The notes: generated by a model not told the origin, from the sequence alone. DNA of 53,760 nucleotides from an uncultured Actinomyces sp. (GCA_938041695.1 CALISI010000071.1:1-53760); one strand, 5' to 3'; positions 32,254-41,191 are shown, counted from the first letter of the stretch. Numbers and translations are program-made.

Positions 32254-33075
32254 ATGGCAACTCACAGTGAATCGCCGACGGAGGCCCTGCCCTTCGCCGA
32301 TCGGCCCGTCGAGAAGGCGCCCGGACACTGGGTCCTCGCGCGCGCCGGAAAGACGGTCCTGCGGCCCGGAGGACTCGCGCTCAGCACGTGGGCCCTCAAG
32401 CGCGCAGTTCTGCCCGGTTCCGATGTTGTCGAGTTCGCACCCGGCCTGGGCGTCACGGCCTCGGCGATCATCGGGGTGGGCCCCGCCTCCTACGTCGGCG
32501 TGGAACGCGATCCGAACGCCTCCGCGCGCGTGGACGCCATCGCCTCGGGCGTGGGGCGCTGCGTGAATGCTGATGCTGCGCAGACTGGCCTGCCGGATGA
32601 GAGCGCGGACGTCGTCGTCGGCGAAGCGATGCTCTCCATGCAGGGGGAGAAGGCCAAGCGCGCCATCATGAGCGAGGCCGCGCGCATCCTGCGCCCCGGC
32701 GGCCGATACGTCATCCACGAGCTGGCGATGCGCCCCGACTCCATCGGGGAAGAACCCGCTACCGAGATTCGCCGCGCCCTCGCCCGTGCCATCAACGTCA
32801 ACGCACGACCCCTCACGGTCGCGGACTGGAGGCGCGCGCTCGAGGAGGTCGGCCTCGTCGTCGAAGAGACTCGGATCGCGCCGATGGCCCTCCTCAAGCC
32901 CGGCCGCATGATCGCGGACGAGGGCGTGCGCGGAGCCCTGCGCATCATGCGCAACGTCGCGCGGGACAAAGACCTGCGTGAACGCGTCACGACGATGGCG
33001 CGCACGTTTAAAAAATATGATCGACACCTGTGCGGCGTCGCCATCGTCGCGCGCAAACCCCAGGAGAGCCAATGA
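32254..33075 (+). CDS. Class I SAM-dependent methyltransferase
   Basis: A 273-residue methyltransferase with motif I VVEFAPGLGVTASAI (about 68-82), the acidic VGVERDPNA, and a Met11-like core through GEAMLSMQGEKAKRAIMSEAARILRPGGRYVIHE cut by motifs IV-VI. The substrate is unknown; the small-molecule (ubiquinone/menaquinone-like) branch is the nearest by eye. ATGA overlap with a small cupin gene means the two are made together. The dyad over its promoter suggests inducible expression, perhaps by redox or stress, but the inducer cannot be read. Confidence 0.82.
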   Translation: MATHSESPTEALPFADRPVEKAPGHWVLARAGKTVLRPGGLALSTWALKRAVLPGSDVVEFAPGLGVTASAIIGVGPASYVGVERDPNASARVDAIASGVGRCVNADAAQTGLPDESADVVVGEAMLSMQGEKAKRAIMSEAARILRPGGRYVIHELAMRPDSIGEEPATEIRRALARAINVNARPLTVADWRRALEEVGLVVEETRIAPMALLKPGRMIADEGVRGALRIMRNVARDKDLRERVTTMARTFKKYDRHLCGVAIVARKPQESQ

Positions 33076-33443
33076 GCCTGTCCCTCGATTCGAACACCGA
33101 GGCCCCCACGCCCATCATGACGGACTTGCAGGACATCGCCTCGATGATCCAGGTCAACGAGGAAGCCACGGTGTCGCGCACCGTCATGCACGCTGAGGGT
33201 GTGCGCCTGGTCCTCTTCAGCTTCGATAAGGGCGAGATCCTCAGCGAGCACACCGCCGCGATGCCCGTCATCCTACACACGCTCGAGGGGGCCCTCGAAA
33301 TCGAGGCTGACGGGCGCACCGTCGTTCTCAAGCCCGGTGACGTCATCCACTTCGGCACGCGCCTGCCGCACGCCGTGCGCGCCCTCGAGCCCTCGAAGCT
33401 GGCCCTGTACATGCTCGATCGCCGCGAGCGCCTCAAGGCCTGA
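33072..33443 (+). CDS. Single-domain cupin protein
   Basis: A 123-residue cupin (about 35-115). Conserved elements are the first motif region GEILSEHTAAMPVILHTLEG and the second motif VLKPGDVIHFGTRLPHAV. The pattern has HTA and PHA histidines and a Glu, consistent with a metal site, though the first motif lacks the usual second His. The function is unknown: either a small-molecule-binding or enzymatic partner of the methyltransferase. AGGAG lies 6 bases before the ATG, inside the end of the upstream gene. A terminator follows at 33462. Confidence 0.8.
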   Translation: MSLSLDSNTEAPTPIMTDLQDIASMIQVNEEATVSRTVMHAEGVRLVLFSFDKGEILSEHTAAMPVILHTLEGALEIEADGRTVVLKPGDVIHFGTRLPHAVRALEPSKLALYMLDRRERLKA

Positions 33444-33461
33444 GGCTCCGACACTGTGCGG

Positions 33462-33507
33462 CGGGCCCCGTCCTCGTGAGGTGATGCACGAGGCCGGGGC
33501 CCGTTTG
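33462..33507 (+). terminator. Terminator of the methyltransferase-cupin unit, containing the CGAGGCCGGGG word
   Basis: CGGGCCCCG-TC-CTCGTG pairs with CACGAG-GC-CGGGGCCCG over an 8-nt loop, followed by TTTGTCG. The right arm carries the 11-mer at 33489-33499. Confidence 0.82.
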
Positions 33508-33552
33508 TCGTATCCGCGGCAGGCGGGCGGGGCAGCGGCGCCCCGCGGAGGG

Positions 33553-33909
33553 TTACGTCAGCGACGCCTTGCCGGCGCCCTTGGCGACTAGCCAGAGGCC
33601 GACCTCGACGATGAGCCCCGAGATGATGAAGACGATGGGCACGGAGACGCGCGCGTCCATGAGGGTCGTGGCAGCCAGGGCGATGCCGTGGGCGGTGCCC
33701 AGGACGCCACCGCCAAAGAGGATGGGCCAGGCGGCGCGATGCGCGCGCTCCCATTCCTGCGAACCCGGCTCGACGCCCTGAAGGCGCAGCCCCAGGGGCG
33801 GGCGGCACCTGTCGGCGCGTGCGGTCAGCCCGGACATGAAGAGGTAGAGGCCGCCCGTGATGAGAGCGAGAGCGAGAAGCAGGAAGACGGCGATCAGTCC
33901 GACGTGCAC
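33553..33909 (-). CDS. SdpI/YhfL-like small membrane protein
   Basis: A 118-residue protein with three hydrophobic segments (about 3-28, 60-82 and 90-112). Between the first two is GLRLQGVEPGSQEWERAHRAAWP, a segment typical of the SdpI family (a G-R-x-P/S-P ... W..AxR pattern). Some SdpI proteins give immunity to the SdpC toxin, but most family members have unknown roles and no toxin gene is nearby. The start is GTG with AAGGGG before it. It is convergent with the cupin unit. Confidence 0.7.
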   Translation of the reverse strand: MHVGLIAVFLLLALALITGGLYLFMSGLTARADRCRPPLGLRLQGVEPGSQEWERAHRAAWPILFGGGVLGTAHGIALAATTLMDARVSVPIVFIISGLIVEVGLWLVAKGAGKASLT

Positions 33910-34057
33910 GGGAACCCCTTGAAAGACGAGCGTTTCACGGCCGTTTCACGAGGGGCCGCGCGACCATTCTACCCGGCCCCGGCCTCGTCGCCGCTGAGGC
34001 GGGCGGACAGCGGCGGCGGAAACGGCGGCCTCCGAGAAAAGCGCGAACCGGCCTCGC

Positions 34058-34813
34058 TTAGAAGTAACAGGCGATCGGGCCGCGGGGGCCGGGAACGACG
34101 GTAACGGGGGTGTCGAAGATGTCGGTGAGGATCTCGTCGCGCATGACCTCCTCCGGGGTGCCCATGAACGCGACCGTCCCGTCCTTGAGCGCGCAGATCT
34201 GCGAGGCGTAGCGCGCCGCGAAGTTGATGTCGTGCAGGACGATGACGATTGTGCGCGAAAACTCGCGGGCCGCCCGCTCCAGCATGCGCATCATCTCGAC
34301 GCTGCGCGCGATATCCAGGTTGTTGAGGGGCTCGTCCAGCAGGACGTACTCGGTCTCCTGGGCGAGCACCATGGCGACGTAGGCGCGCTGACGCTGGCCG
34401 CCCGAGAGCTGGTCCAGGTAGCGCCCTTCGAGCTCCTCCAGGTCGAGGAAACCGATGTAGCGGTCGATGATCGCCTCATCCTGCGCGCTCAGGCGTCCCT
34501 TCGAGTGGGGGAAGCGTCCGAAACCCACCAGCTGGCGCACCGTGAGGCGCGAAATGAAGTGGTTTTCCTGGCGCAGGATCGACAGGGTGCGCGCCAGCTC
34601 GGCGGACTTGGTCGTGGCCACGTTGAGGCCGCCGACCTCGATCGTGCCTTCGTCGATGCCCAGGAGGCGCCCGATCATGGTGAGGATCGTGGACTTGCCC
34701 GCGCCGTTGGGGCCCACGAGCGCCGTGATGCCGCCCGTGGGGATGTCGAGGGAGACCGCGCCGATGCGCACGGACGGCGAGTATTGCTTGACGACGGAAT
34801 CGATGGAGATCAC
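34058..34813 (-). CDS. Iron-siderophore ABC transporter ATPase
   Basis: A 251-residue FepC/FhuC/YclP-type ATPase: Walker A GPNGAGKST (about 33-41), Q-loop LRQENHF, signature LSGGQRQRAYVAM, Walker B YVLLDEPLNNLD and the switch His of VLHDINFA. It powers import of an iron chelate through the two FecCD-type permeases. The GTG start overlaps the permease stop by 4 bases (GTGA). It is the last gene of a four-gene operon controlled from the DtxR-type box at 38030. Confidence 0.93.
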   Translation of the reverse strand: MISIDSVVKQYSPSVRIGAVSLDIPTGGITALVGPNGAGKSTILTMIGRLLGIDEGTIEVGGLNVATTKSAELARTLSILRQENHFISRLTVRQLVGFGRFPHSKGRLSAQDEAIIDRYIGFLDLEELEGRYLDQLSGGQRQRAYVAMVLAQETEYVLLDEPLNNLDIARSVEMMRMLERAAREFSRTIVIVLHDINFAARYASQICALKDGTVAFMGTPEEVMRDEILTDIFDTPVTVVPGPRGPIACYF

Positions 34814-35895
34814 AGGCGGCCCTTCCGCAAAATAGTGACGATGAACGCGAGTCCGCCGACGAACTCGATGATGATGGAGACGACCCCCTGCGTGTTGAAC
34901 ACGTGATTCATGATGAAATACGCGCTGGCGAGGATCGCGGCGCCCAGGGCGACGGACATCGCGAAAATGTAGCGGTGATCGTGCGTGTCCGAGAACTGGT
35001 AGGCCAGCGTGGCCACCAGGAACCCGAGGAACGTCATGGGACCCACGAGCGCGGTTGACGTGGCCATGAGGATCGACACCAGGACGAGGACGAGCACGGA
35101 CGTGCGCCGGTGGTTCAGGCCCAGGTTGGTGGCCGTCTCGCGCCCGAGGGAGAGCACCGACAGCCGACGGGTGAGCGCGACGAGGGCGATCGCCGCAACC
35201 GCGACGAGCGGGACCGCGATCGGGAAGTACTCCTTCTGGGAGTTTGCGATTGAGCCGAAAAGGCGCGCGGTGAGCACGTCGAACTCCGAGGGCGTGAGGA
35301 GGCGCTGCATGAACGTCGAGATCGACCCGAGGCCCGCGCCCAGCATGACGCCGATGAGGAGCATCGCGTGCATCGAGGCCCGCTGCGAGGTGAGCAGCCA
35401 TGAGTACAGCGCGAGCGTCAGGGCGATCATGAGCGCGAGCTGCCCGACGAAGTTCCCGACGGTCGCCGACGCGTTGAGGCCGGCGACGCCCAGGAAGAAG
35501 ATCGTCGAGGTGTGGATCGCCCGGTACAGGGACTCAAACCCGAGGATTGAGGGCGTGATGATGCGGTTGTTCGCCACCGTCTGGAAGGCGACCGTCGCCA
35601 TGCCCAGGCACACCGCCACGATGGCGATCGCGAGGACCGCGAAGGCGCGCCTGCGGGCGAGCCTCCAGAACACGGGGGTGCCGAATTGCGCGGGATTCTT
35701 CCATGCGATGAGGCCGATGCAGGCGAGGATCGCGACCGCACACACGAGCCCGAAGAGGATCCACCAGCGGCGCTTGGCTGTCGGGGAGGTGAAGGCGCCG
35801 GTACGCCGGGCAGGGCGCTTCGTGCGCGCGGACGAGGCCGGGGCCGGGGAAGCGGGGACAGCCTCGGGGCCCGCGGTGGAGGGCAGGGTGCTCAT
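34810..35895 (-). CDS. Iron-siderophore ABC transporter permease (FecCD family)
   Basis: A 361-residue permease with nine to ten hydrophobic segments after a basic, Ala/Pro-rich N-terminus of about 45 residues. Family motifs include RRAFAVLAIAIVAVCLGMATVAFQ, LGFESLYRAIH, LTARLFGSIAN and ALVGPMTFLGFLVA with the coupling-helix Gly. The yclO/ceuC-like branch is suggested by length and by the partner genes. AAAGGGG precedes the ATG. The N-terminal extension contains one copy of the dispersed CGAGGCCGGGG word (35833), which encodes part of its PAPASS tract. Confidence 0.92.
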   Translation of the reverse strand: MSTLPSTAGPEAVPASPAPASSARTKRPARRTGAFTSPTAKRRWWILFGLVCAVAILACIGLIAWKNPAQFGTPVFWRLARRRAFAVLAIAIVAVCLGMATVAFQTVANNRIITPSILGFESLYRAIHTSTIFFLGVAGLNASATVGNFVGQLALMIALTLALYSWLLTSQRASMHAMLLIGVMLGAGLGSISTFMQRLLTPSEFDVLTARLFGSIANSQKEYFPIAVPLVAVAAIALVALTRRLSVLSLGRETATNLGLNHRRTSVLVLVLVSILMATSTALVGPMTFLGFLVATLAYQFSDTHDHRYIFAMSVALGAAILASAYFIMNHVFNTQGVVSIIIEFVGGLAFIVTILRKGRL

Positions 35896-36917
35896 AGGGT
35901 GGCCCCTTTCCTGGCCTGGCGCAGGACGAGCGCAATGAAAACAAAGGCGCCGAGGACACCCAGGATGACCGAGACGGGCATTTCGAAGGGGGAGATGATC
36001 GTGCGTGCGAGCAGGTCCGTGACCGTGACCAGGGAGATGCCCGCCAGGCACACCCACGGCAGGTTCGTGCGCAGGTTGTCACCCATGGACAGGGACACGA
36101 GGTTGGGGACGATGAGGCCCAGGAAGGGAAGCGATCCGACGACCACGGTGACGACGCCGGTGGCCACGGCCACGAGTCCCGTCGCGATCAGGATCATGCG
36201 GTGATAGTTGACGCCAAGCGACACCGCGATGTCTTCGCCCAGGGAGACGGCGGTGAGTCGGTCTGCCATGACGAACACAATTGCGACGACGATGGCGACG
36301 ATCCACAGGACCTCGTACTGGCCCTCGTAGACCGACGTGAAAGACCCCTGGAACCACACCGACACGCTCTGCAGGGTGTTCGTCTCGAGGGCCAGGAACG
36401 TCGAAATTGCGGAGACGACCGCGCCGAGCATCATGCCCATGATGGGCACGAGCAGCGAGGAGCGCAGGGAGACGCGGCGCAGCAGGGCGAAGAAGACCAT
36501 GGTTCCGACGAACGCGAAGATAATCGCGCAGGTCATGCGCACGAGGATCGGGGCGCCCGGCCACACGATCATGATGACGAGCAGGCCCAGCCCCGCCCAC
36601 TCGGTCGTGCCCGTCGTGGAGCGCTCGGCGAAGCGGTTCTGGGTGACCAGCTGCATGACGAGGCCGCTCATCGACATCGCGGCACCCGACAGGACGAGTG
36701 CGATCGTGCGGGGGACGCGCACGGCGAGGAAAATCTGCCAGCCATCGTCCTGGGAGAGGATCGAGTATTCGCCGGTGGACAGCGACAGGACGAGGAGCGC
36801 AGCCACGGCGAGCGTAGCCAGGGCGAGCGCCAGGGGGTGACGCTTCGACGAGGCCGGGGCGGCCTCGCGCTCGAGTGCGGCGTCCGCGGGCGTGGCGGTG
36901 GTGGGAGAGTGCGTCAT
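35892..36917 (-). CDS. Iron-siderophore ABC transporter permease (FecCD family)
   Basis: A 341-residue partner permease. It has VRVPRTIALVLSGAAMSMSGLVMQL, the Thr-rich TGTTEWAGLG typical of the CeuB/FatD/YclN branch, LVPIMGMMLGAVVSAIS, MADRLTAVSLGEDIAVSLGVNYHR and PFLGLIVPNLVSLSMG. Like its neighbour it has an N-terminal cytosolic extension with the dispersed 11-mer (36849), encoding APASS. It overlaps the next permease by 4 bases and is 57 bases from the binding-protein gene. Confidence 0.92.
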   Translation of the reverse strand: MTHSPTTATPADAALEREAAPASSKRHPLALALATLAVAALLVLSLSTGEYSILSQDDGWQIFLAVRVPRTIALVLSGAAMSMSGLVMQLVTQNRFAERSTTGTTEWAGLGLLVIMIVWPGAPILVRMTCAIIFAFVGTMVFFALLRRVSLRSSLLVPIMGMMLGAVVSAISTFLALETNTLQSVSVWFQGSFTSVYEGQYEVLWIVAIVVAIVFVMADRLTAVSLGEDIAVSLGVNYHRMILIATGLVAVATGVVTVVVGSLPFLGLIVPNLVSLSMGDNLRTNLPWVCLAGISLVTVTDLLARTIISPFEMPVSVILGVLGAFVFIALVLRQARKGATL

Positions 36918-36974
36918 AGGAAAACGGGGTGCGGGTGCCGCCCGTTGGGCGGCACCCGCTTGCGTGTCAGCGGG

Positions 36975-37988
36975 TCACTTCTTCGCGGCTTCGAAGGCGT
37001 CCGCGATGGAGTTGAAGATCTCCGTGTAGGTGATGATGGACTCGTTGGTGTACGTGTCATTCGGCGCGTACACAACATGCTTGCTTTGCAGCGCAGCGAC
37101 GTTCTGCAGGGCGGCGTTGCCGTTGATGACGGTCTCGGCCGGCGTGTTGGAGCCATCCTTGGTGATGGCGGCGTCACGGTCGAGGACGAAGATCCATGCC
37201 GGGTTGGCCTCGGCAATCGCCTCGACGGAGATGTCGTCTCCGGTGTGCGAGTCGGTCGAACCCTCGACCTCGAGGGCGGGCTTCAGGCCGAGAAGGTCGA
37301 AGACCGGGCCCCACGTGCGGCCCTTGCCGGGCGCCACGTAGCCGATGTTGCCGCCGGAGACATCCACCGCCATGACGGTCGAGGAGCCGTCGTAGGCCTT
37401 CTTCGCGCGCTCGATCGAGGCGTTGAAGTCGTCGACGAGCTTCTTCGCCTCGTCCTGCTTGCCGAAGATCTCACCCAGGTCGGTGACCTCGCGGATGAGC
37501 TCCTGGTCGAAGGGCTGGCCCTCGCGCGGCTCCAGGTTGATGAGTGGGACGTCGGGTGCGAGTTCCTTGATCTGCGCGTCGAACTTGGAGAAGCGCTGAC
37601 CGGAGATGATGAGGTCGGGTTCGGCGGCGACCAGGGCCTCCAGGTTGGGGTCGCGGTGTATGCCCACGTCGGCGATGTCATCGCCGTTGTACGCGGTGAC
37701 GGTGGAGGGGATCAGCTTCTTGGGGACCGCGACGAGCGGAACGTCCCACTGCGCGAGGACCTCGAAGGTGCGGTTGTCGAGGGAGGCTGCGCGGGTGACG
37801 GGCAGCTTAATCTCGACCGTGCCGTCGTTCGCTTCGATGCTCACGGACGAGGCCTGGGTGGCCTGCGTGGTCTCGCTCGGCAAAGCGGAGGACTGGGAGG
37901 AAGAAGTGGTGGTGCCGGAAGAGCATGCGGCCAGCCCGAGGGCGGCGATGGCGGCGATGGCGGCCAGGGAGGTGGTCGTACGAGACAT
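36975..37988 (-). CDS. Iron-siderophore-binding lipoprotein (FatB/CeuE/YclQ-like)
   Basis: A 337-residue lipoprotein with lipobox LGLAAC (Cys 22) and a Ser/Thr linker to about 50. The class III binding-protein fold has N-lobe RTFEVLAQWDVPLVAVPK, PDLIISGQRF and a C-lobe DISVEAIAEANPAWIFVLDRD. The FatB/YclQ type generally takes catecholate or petrobactin-like chelates, but ligand choice cannot be proven here. Of two adjacent ATGs, the second (37988) has the better spacing to GGAG. The palindromic iron box upstream indicates repression when iron is sufficient. No siderophore synthesis genes are in the window, so it may take xenosiderophores. Confidence 0.93.
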   Translation of the reverse strand: MSRTTTSLAAIAAIAALGLAACSSGTTTSSSQSSALPSETTQATQASSVSIEANDGTVEIKLPVTRAASLDNRTFEVLAQWDVPLVAVPKKLIPSTVTAYNGDDIADVGIHRDPNLEALVAAEPDLIISGQRFSKFDAQIKELAPDVPLINLEPREGQPFDQELIREVTDLGEIFGKQDEAKKLVDDFNASIERAKKAYDGSSTVMAVDVSGGNIGYVAPGKGRTWGPVFDLLGLKPALEVEGSTDSHTGDDISVEAIAEANPAWIFVLDRDAAITKDGSNTPAETVINGNAALQNVAALQSKHVVYAPNDTYTNESIITYTEIFNSIADAFEAAKK

Positions 37989-38029
37989 CATTTCTCCGTA
38001 GAGGGTAACTGTGCTGAGGCTGAAAGAGG

Positions 38030-38048
38030 AAAAGCAAGGCTTACCTAA
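38030..38048 (-). promoter_or_regulatory. DtxR/IdeR-type iron box
   Basis: The minus strand reads TTAGGTAAGCCTTGCTTTT, agreeing with the TTAGGTTAGCCTAACCTAA consensus in its whole left half (11 of 12) and weaker in the right half. It lies about 45 bases before the lipoprotein start, in the expected promoter position. Confidence 0.8.
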
Positions 38049-38238
38049 CTGCCAAAGCAGCCATACAGTAGTTTTGAGCCTCGTGCGTGTGAATGCCTGC
38101 ATAGTTTTGAGGGTGAGGTGCAGGGGGTGTATGGCCTGATGAGGCCCGGAAATGACCGCTGCGCGTATGCCAAGGGGCGATGCTCGCGTGAGCACCGCCC
38201 CTCAGAGAACAGCTTGGGTTCCCGAGCGAAACGTCAGG

Positions 38239-40320
38239 TCAGTCGACCAGGCCCTTCACGGCCTCGTCGAGTTCGGCGACCCAATCCGCGCCCGACACGT
38301 CCGAGGGCATGCGCCAATCCCCGCGCGGGGACAGGGAGCCGCCGGCCATGACCTTCGGACCGTTGGGCAGGGCGCTGCGCTTGAACTGCTGGCTGAAGAA
38401 ACGCCACAGGAACAGGCGCTCCCACTTAACGATCTCGTCCAGCGAGTACGCGACCTTGTCCTCCTCGGGGAAGCCGAGCGGCCAGGAGCCCGTGAACGCG
38501 TCCGACCAGGCCTTTTCGGCCAGGAACGCGATCTTCGAGGGGCGTGCGCCGCGACGCAGCACGTAGTAGAGCGTGAAGTCCTGCAGGTTGTAGGGGCCGA
38601 TCTTGTCCTGCGTGGACTGCATCTTCTCGCCCGGCTTGGCGGGAACCAGCTCCGGGGAGATCTCGGTGTGCAGGATCGACAGGAGAACCTCGCCGACGCG
38701 CTCGTCGAATTGCTTGGAAGCCACGACCCAGCGGATCAGGTGCTGCATGAGGGTCTTGGGCACGCCCGTGTTGACCGCGTAGTGGCTCATCTGGTCGCCC
38801 ACGCCGTATGTGCACCAGCCCAGCGCCAGCTCGGACAGGTCGCCCGTGCCCAGGACGATGCCGCCCAGGTGGTTGGCGAGGCGGAACAGGTAGTCGGTGC
38901 GCAGGCCCGCCTGGACGTTCTCGAAGGTCACGTCGTAGGTGGCCTCACCCTCGCCGTAGGGGTGACCGATGTCGGCGAGCATCTGCGAGGCCGCCGGTTG
39001 GATGTCGATCTCCTGGAAGGAGGTGCCGAGGTACTCGCACAGGCGGGTCGCGTTCGTCTTCGTGCGCTCGGACGTGGCGAAGCCGGGCAGCGTGTAGCAC
39101 AGGATGTCCGTGCGCGGACGGCTCAGCAGGTCCATCGCGTGGGCGGCCACGACCAGCGCGTGCGTCGAATCCAGGCCGCCCGAGACGCCGATGACGATCT
39201 TCGGGTTGCCGATCGCACGCAGGCGCTGCACGAGGCCCGCCACCTGAATGTTGTAGGCCTCGTAGCAGTCCTGCTCCAGGCGGGTCGGGTCGTTGGGGAC
39301 GAAGGGGAAGCGGTTGACGGAGCGCTCGAGGCCCAGGTCGGTGCGCGGCGGGTCGAGCGTGAACTCGACCTCCTGCGGGGCCATGCGCTCGTCGCCCGCG
39401 AAGTAGCGCTGCGCGTTGTCCGTGAACGAGTTCTGGCGCTTGCGCTCGGTGCGCAGTCGCTCCAGGTCCACGTCGGCGATCGTGATGTGCGCGCCCTCCT
39501 GGAAGCGCTCGCCGATCGCGAGGCGTTCCCCGGCCTCGTAAATCATGGTTTCGCCATCCCACGCGAGGTCCGTGCTGGACTCGCCCATGCCGGCTGCGGT
39601 GTAGACGTAGGCCGCGCAGCAGCGTGAGGAGATCGAGCGCACCATGAGCTCACGATCCGCGCCGCGCCCGACGGTAATCGGGGAGGCGGACAGGTTCGCC
39701 AGGACGGTTGCGCCCGCGAGCGCCAGCTCCGTCGACGGGGGGACGGGGACCCACATGTCCTCGCAGACTTCGATGCCGACGGTCAAGCCGGGCACGTCGT
39801 CGGCGGACAGGAGGACTGGGCCGAAGGGGACCCACACGGGGCAGCCGCTGAATTCTTCGACGCCGCCCCACGGCACTTCGATACGCTCGCAGGCGCGCGG
39901 GGGCATGGTGACGAAGTGGCGCTTCTCGTAGAACTCGCGGTAGTTAGGCAGATGCGATTTGGGGACGATCGCGAGGACGCGTCCGCGGTGGATGGCGACC
40001 GCGCAGTTGTACAGGGCGTTGTTCTTGCGCAGGGGAGCGCCGACGACGAGGAGGGGGAGCAGGTCGGCGCTGGCCTCGACGATGGTGGCCAGGGCCTTCT
40101 CGACGTTGTCGAGGAGCAGGTCCTGCAGGAGGAGGTCGTCGATGGCGTAACCAGAGACGCACAGTTCGGGGAAGACGCCCATGGCGACGCCGCGCGCATC
40201 GAGCTGGCGGGCGGCGTCGATGATTTCGCGCGCGTTCTCGAAGGGACGGGCGGGGTGCACGGGCAGGGTCACGGCGGCGACGCGCGCGAAGCCCTGATCG
40301 TAGAGGGAATGGAAGTTCAT
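38239..40320 (-). CDS. nadE: Glutamine-dependent NAD(+) synthetase
   Basis: A 693-residue fusion of an N-terminal nitrilase-type glutaminase (about 1-290) and a C-terminal ATP-pyrophosphatase synthetase (about 340-660). The glutaminase triad is visible as E52 (FPELCVSGY), K121 (VPKSHLPNYREFYE) and C186 (VGIEVCEDMW). The synthetase has the PP-loop SGGLDS near residue 380 and the ATP/NaAD site STGDLSELALGWCTYG-like text (LGTGDLSELALG). It amidates nicotinate adenine dinucleotide to NAD using glutamine. The neighbouring Nudix/NrtR-type gene, 21 bases upstream in the same direction, suggests dedicated control of NAD synthesis. Confidence 0.97.
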   Translation of the reverse strand: MNFHSLYDQGFARVAAVTLPVHPARPFENAREIIDAARQLDARGVAMGVFPELCVSGYAIDDLLLQDLLLDNVEKALATIVEASADLLPLLVVGAPLRKNNALYNCAVAIHRGRVLAIVPKSHLPNYREFYEKRHFVTMPPRACERIEVPWGGVEEFSGCPVWVPFGPVLLSADDVPGLTVGIEVCEDMWVPVPPSTELALAGATVLANLSASPITVGRGADRELMVRSISSRCCAAYVYTAAGMGESSTDLAWDGETMIYEAGERLAIGERFQEGAHITIADVDLERLRTERKRQNSFTDNAQRYFAGDERMAPQEVEFTLDPPRTDLGLERSVNRFPFVPNDPTRLEQDCYEAYNIQVAGLVQRLRAIGNPKIVIGVSGGLDSTHALVVAAHAMDLLSRPRTDILCYTLPGFATSERTKTNATRLCEYLGTSFQEIDIQPAASQMLADIGHPYGEGEATYDVTFENVQAGLRTDYLFRLANHLGGIVLGTGDLSELALGWCTYGVGDQMSHYAVNTGVPKTLMQHLIRWVVASKQFDERVGEVLLSILHTEISPELVPAKPGEKMQSTQDKIGPYNLQDFTLYYVLRRGARPSKIAFLAEKAWSDAFTGSWPLGFPEEDKVAYSLDEIVKWERLFLWRFFSQQFKRSALPNGPKVMAGGSLSPRGDWRMPSDVSGADWVAELDEAVKGLVD

Positions 40321-40341
40321 CGTTCTCCTTTGGTACCGGGC

Positions 40342-41091
40342 TTATTCTTGCGTACTCTGCGCGCTCGTGCTCTGTGGTGACGAGGCCGGGGCGGGCGGGC
40401 GGCGCAGGGGTGGATCGAGGACGAAGGCGGTGTCGTCGACGCCGGGGACGAGGCGGTAGAGGGCAGCCGGGCGACCTGCCCCTTCGCGCACGGTGCCGCC
40501 CGTCGGCTCGATGAAGGAAGCTGTCTTCGTTGCCTTGCGGTGGAAGTTGCGCGGGTCGAGCGCCGAACCCCAGATGGCCTCGTACGTCGTGCGCAGCTGG
40601 GTGATCGTGAATTCGGGGCCGCAGAAGGACGTGGCCAGGGGGGAGTATTCGATCTTGGAGCGAGCGCGCTCGACGCCGTCGGCGAGGATGCTCGCGTGGT
40701 CGAAGGCGAGAGGCGAGTCGGGGGTGAGGAGGGCGTCGACGGGGTGCCAGAGCGCTCCCGAGGCGTCGCCTCCCGCGCGGGCCGACGCAAAAGATGGGGC
40801 GAGGAGGAGGTAGGCGACCGAGAGGACCGGCCCTCGGGGGTCTCGTCCCTGCGGCCCGTAGGTGCGCAGCTGTTCGAGGTGTCCGGGGGGCGTGATGCCG
40901 GTTTCTTCCTCCAGTTCGCGCGCTGCGGCCTCATCGGTTTGTTCTCCCTCGCGCAGGAAGCCGCCGGGCAGGGCCAGGTGGTCCTTAAAGGGCTCGATGC
41001 CGCGACGCACGACGAGGGCGTGAAGCGTGTGGTCGATGACCGTCAGGGCGACGATGTCGACGGCAATGGGAACGGTGAGGGGCTGTGTCAT
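40342..41091 (-). CDS. nrtR: NrtR-like Nudix regulator/hydrolase
   Basis: A 249-residue protein with an N-terminal Nudix domain (about 10-140) and a C-terminal winged helix of the NrtR type (YEAIWGSALDPRNFHRK, then EGAGRPAALYRLVPG). NrtR proteins repress NAD biosynthesis genes and release DNA on binding ADP-ribose. Unlike many NrtR regulators, its Nudix box is fully canonical (GGFLREGEQTDEAAARELEE followed by ETGI), so it may also hydrolyse ADP-ribose. Being next to nadE supports the NAD link. TAGGAT 6 bases before its ATG and no ribosome site mark it as another leaderless gene. The copy of CGAGGCCGGGG at 40381 lies in its 3' coding end. Confidence 0.88.
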   Translation of the reverse strand: MTQPLTVPIAVDIVALTVIDHTLHALVVRRGIEPFKDHLALPGGFLREGEQTDEAAARELEEETGITPPGHLEQLRTYGPQGRDPRGPVLSVAYLLLAPSFASARAGGDASGALWHPVDALLTPDSPLAFDHASILADGVERARSKIEYSPLATSFCGPEFTITQLRTTYEAIWGSALDPRNFHRKATKTASFIEPTGGTVREGAGRPAALYRLVPGVDDTAFVLDPPLRRPPAPASSPQSTSAQSTQE

Positions 41092-41097
41092 GGTGTC

Positions 41098-41149
41098 ATC
41101 CTACCCTATTTACGTCGAGTTGACATTAAATGCCTTTCGGAGTTATCGT
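41098..41149. promoter_or_regulatory. Divergent nrtR / SPFH promoter region
   Basis: Minus strand: TAGGAT (41103-41098), 6 bases before the nrtR start. Plus strand: TTGACA (41120-41125), 18-base spacer, TATCGT (41144-41149), for the SPFH gene. The two promoters are back to back within 52 bases, so one bound NrtR-type protein could control both sides. I see no long clear palindrome; GTCATTCTGAC at 41149-41159 is the best short dyad. Confidence 0.5.
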
Positions 41150-41191
41150 CATTCTGACACAAACAAATGGGTCACCAACCAAGGAGCCATC

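Noticed and set aside
33553..33909. Toxin immunity function from SdpI similarity
   Set aside because: No SdpA/B/C-like genes are nearby; many SdpI-family proteins have no link to toxins.
36201..38048. 615-codon plus-strand open frame opposite the iron transporter genes
   Set aside because: It crosses two real genes and their intergenic gap; composition is low-complexity Gly/Asp/Arg.
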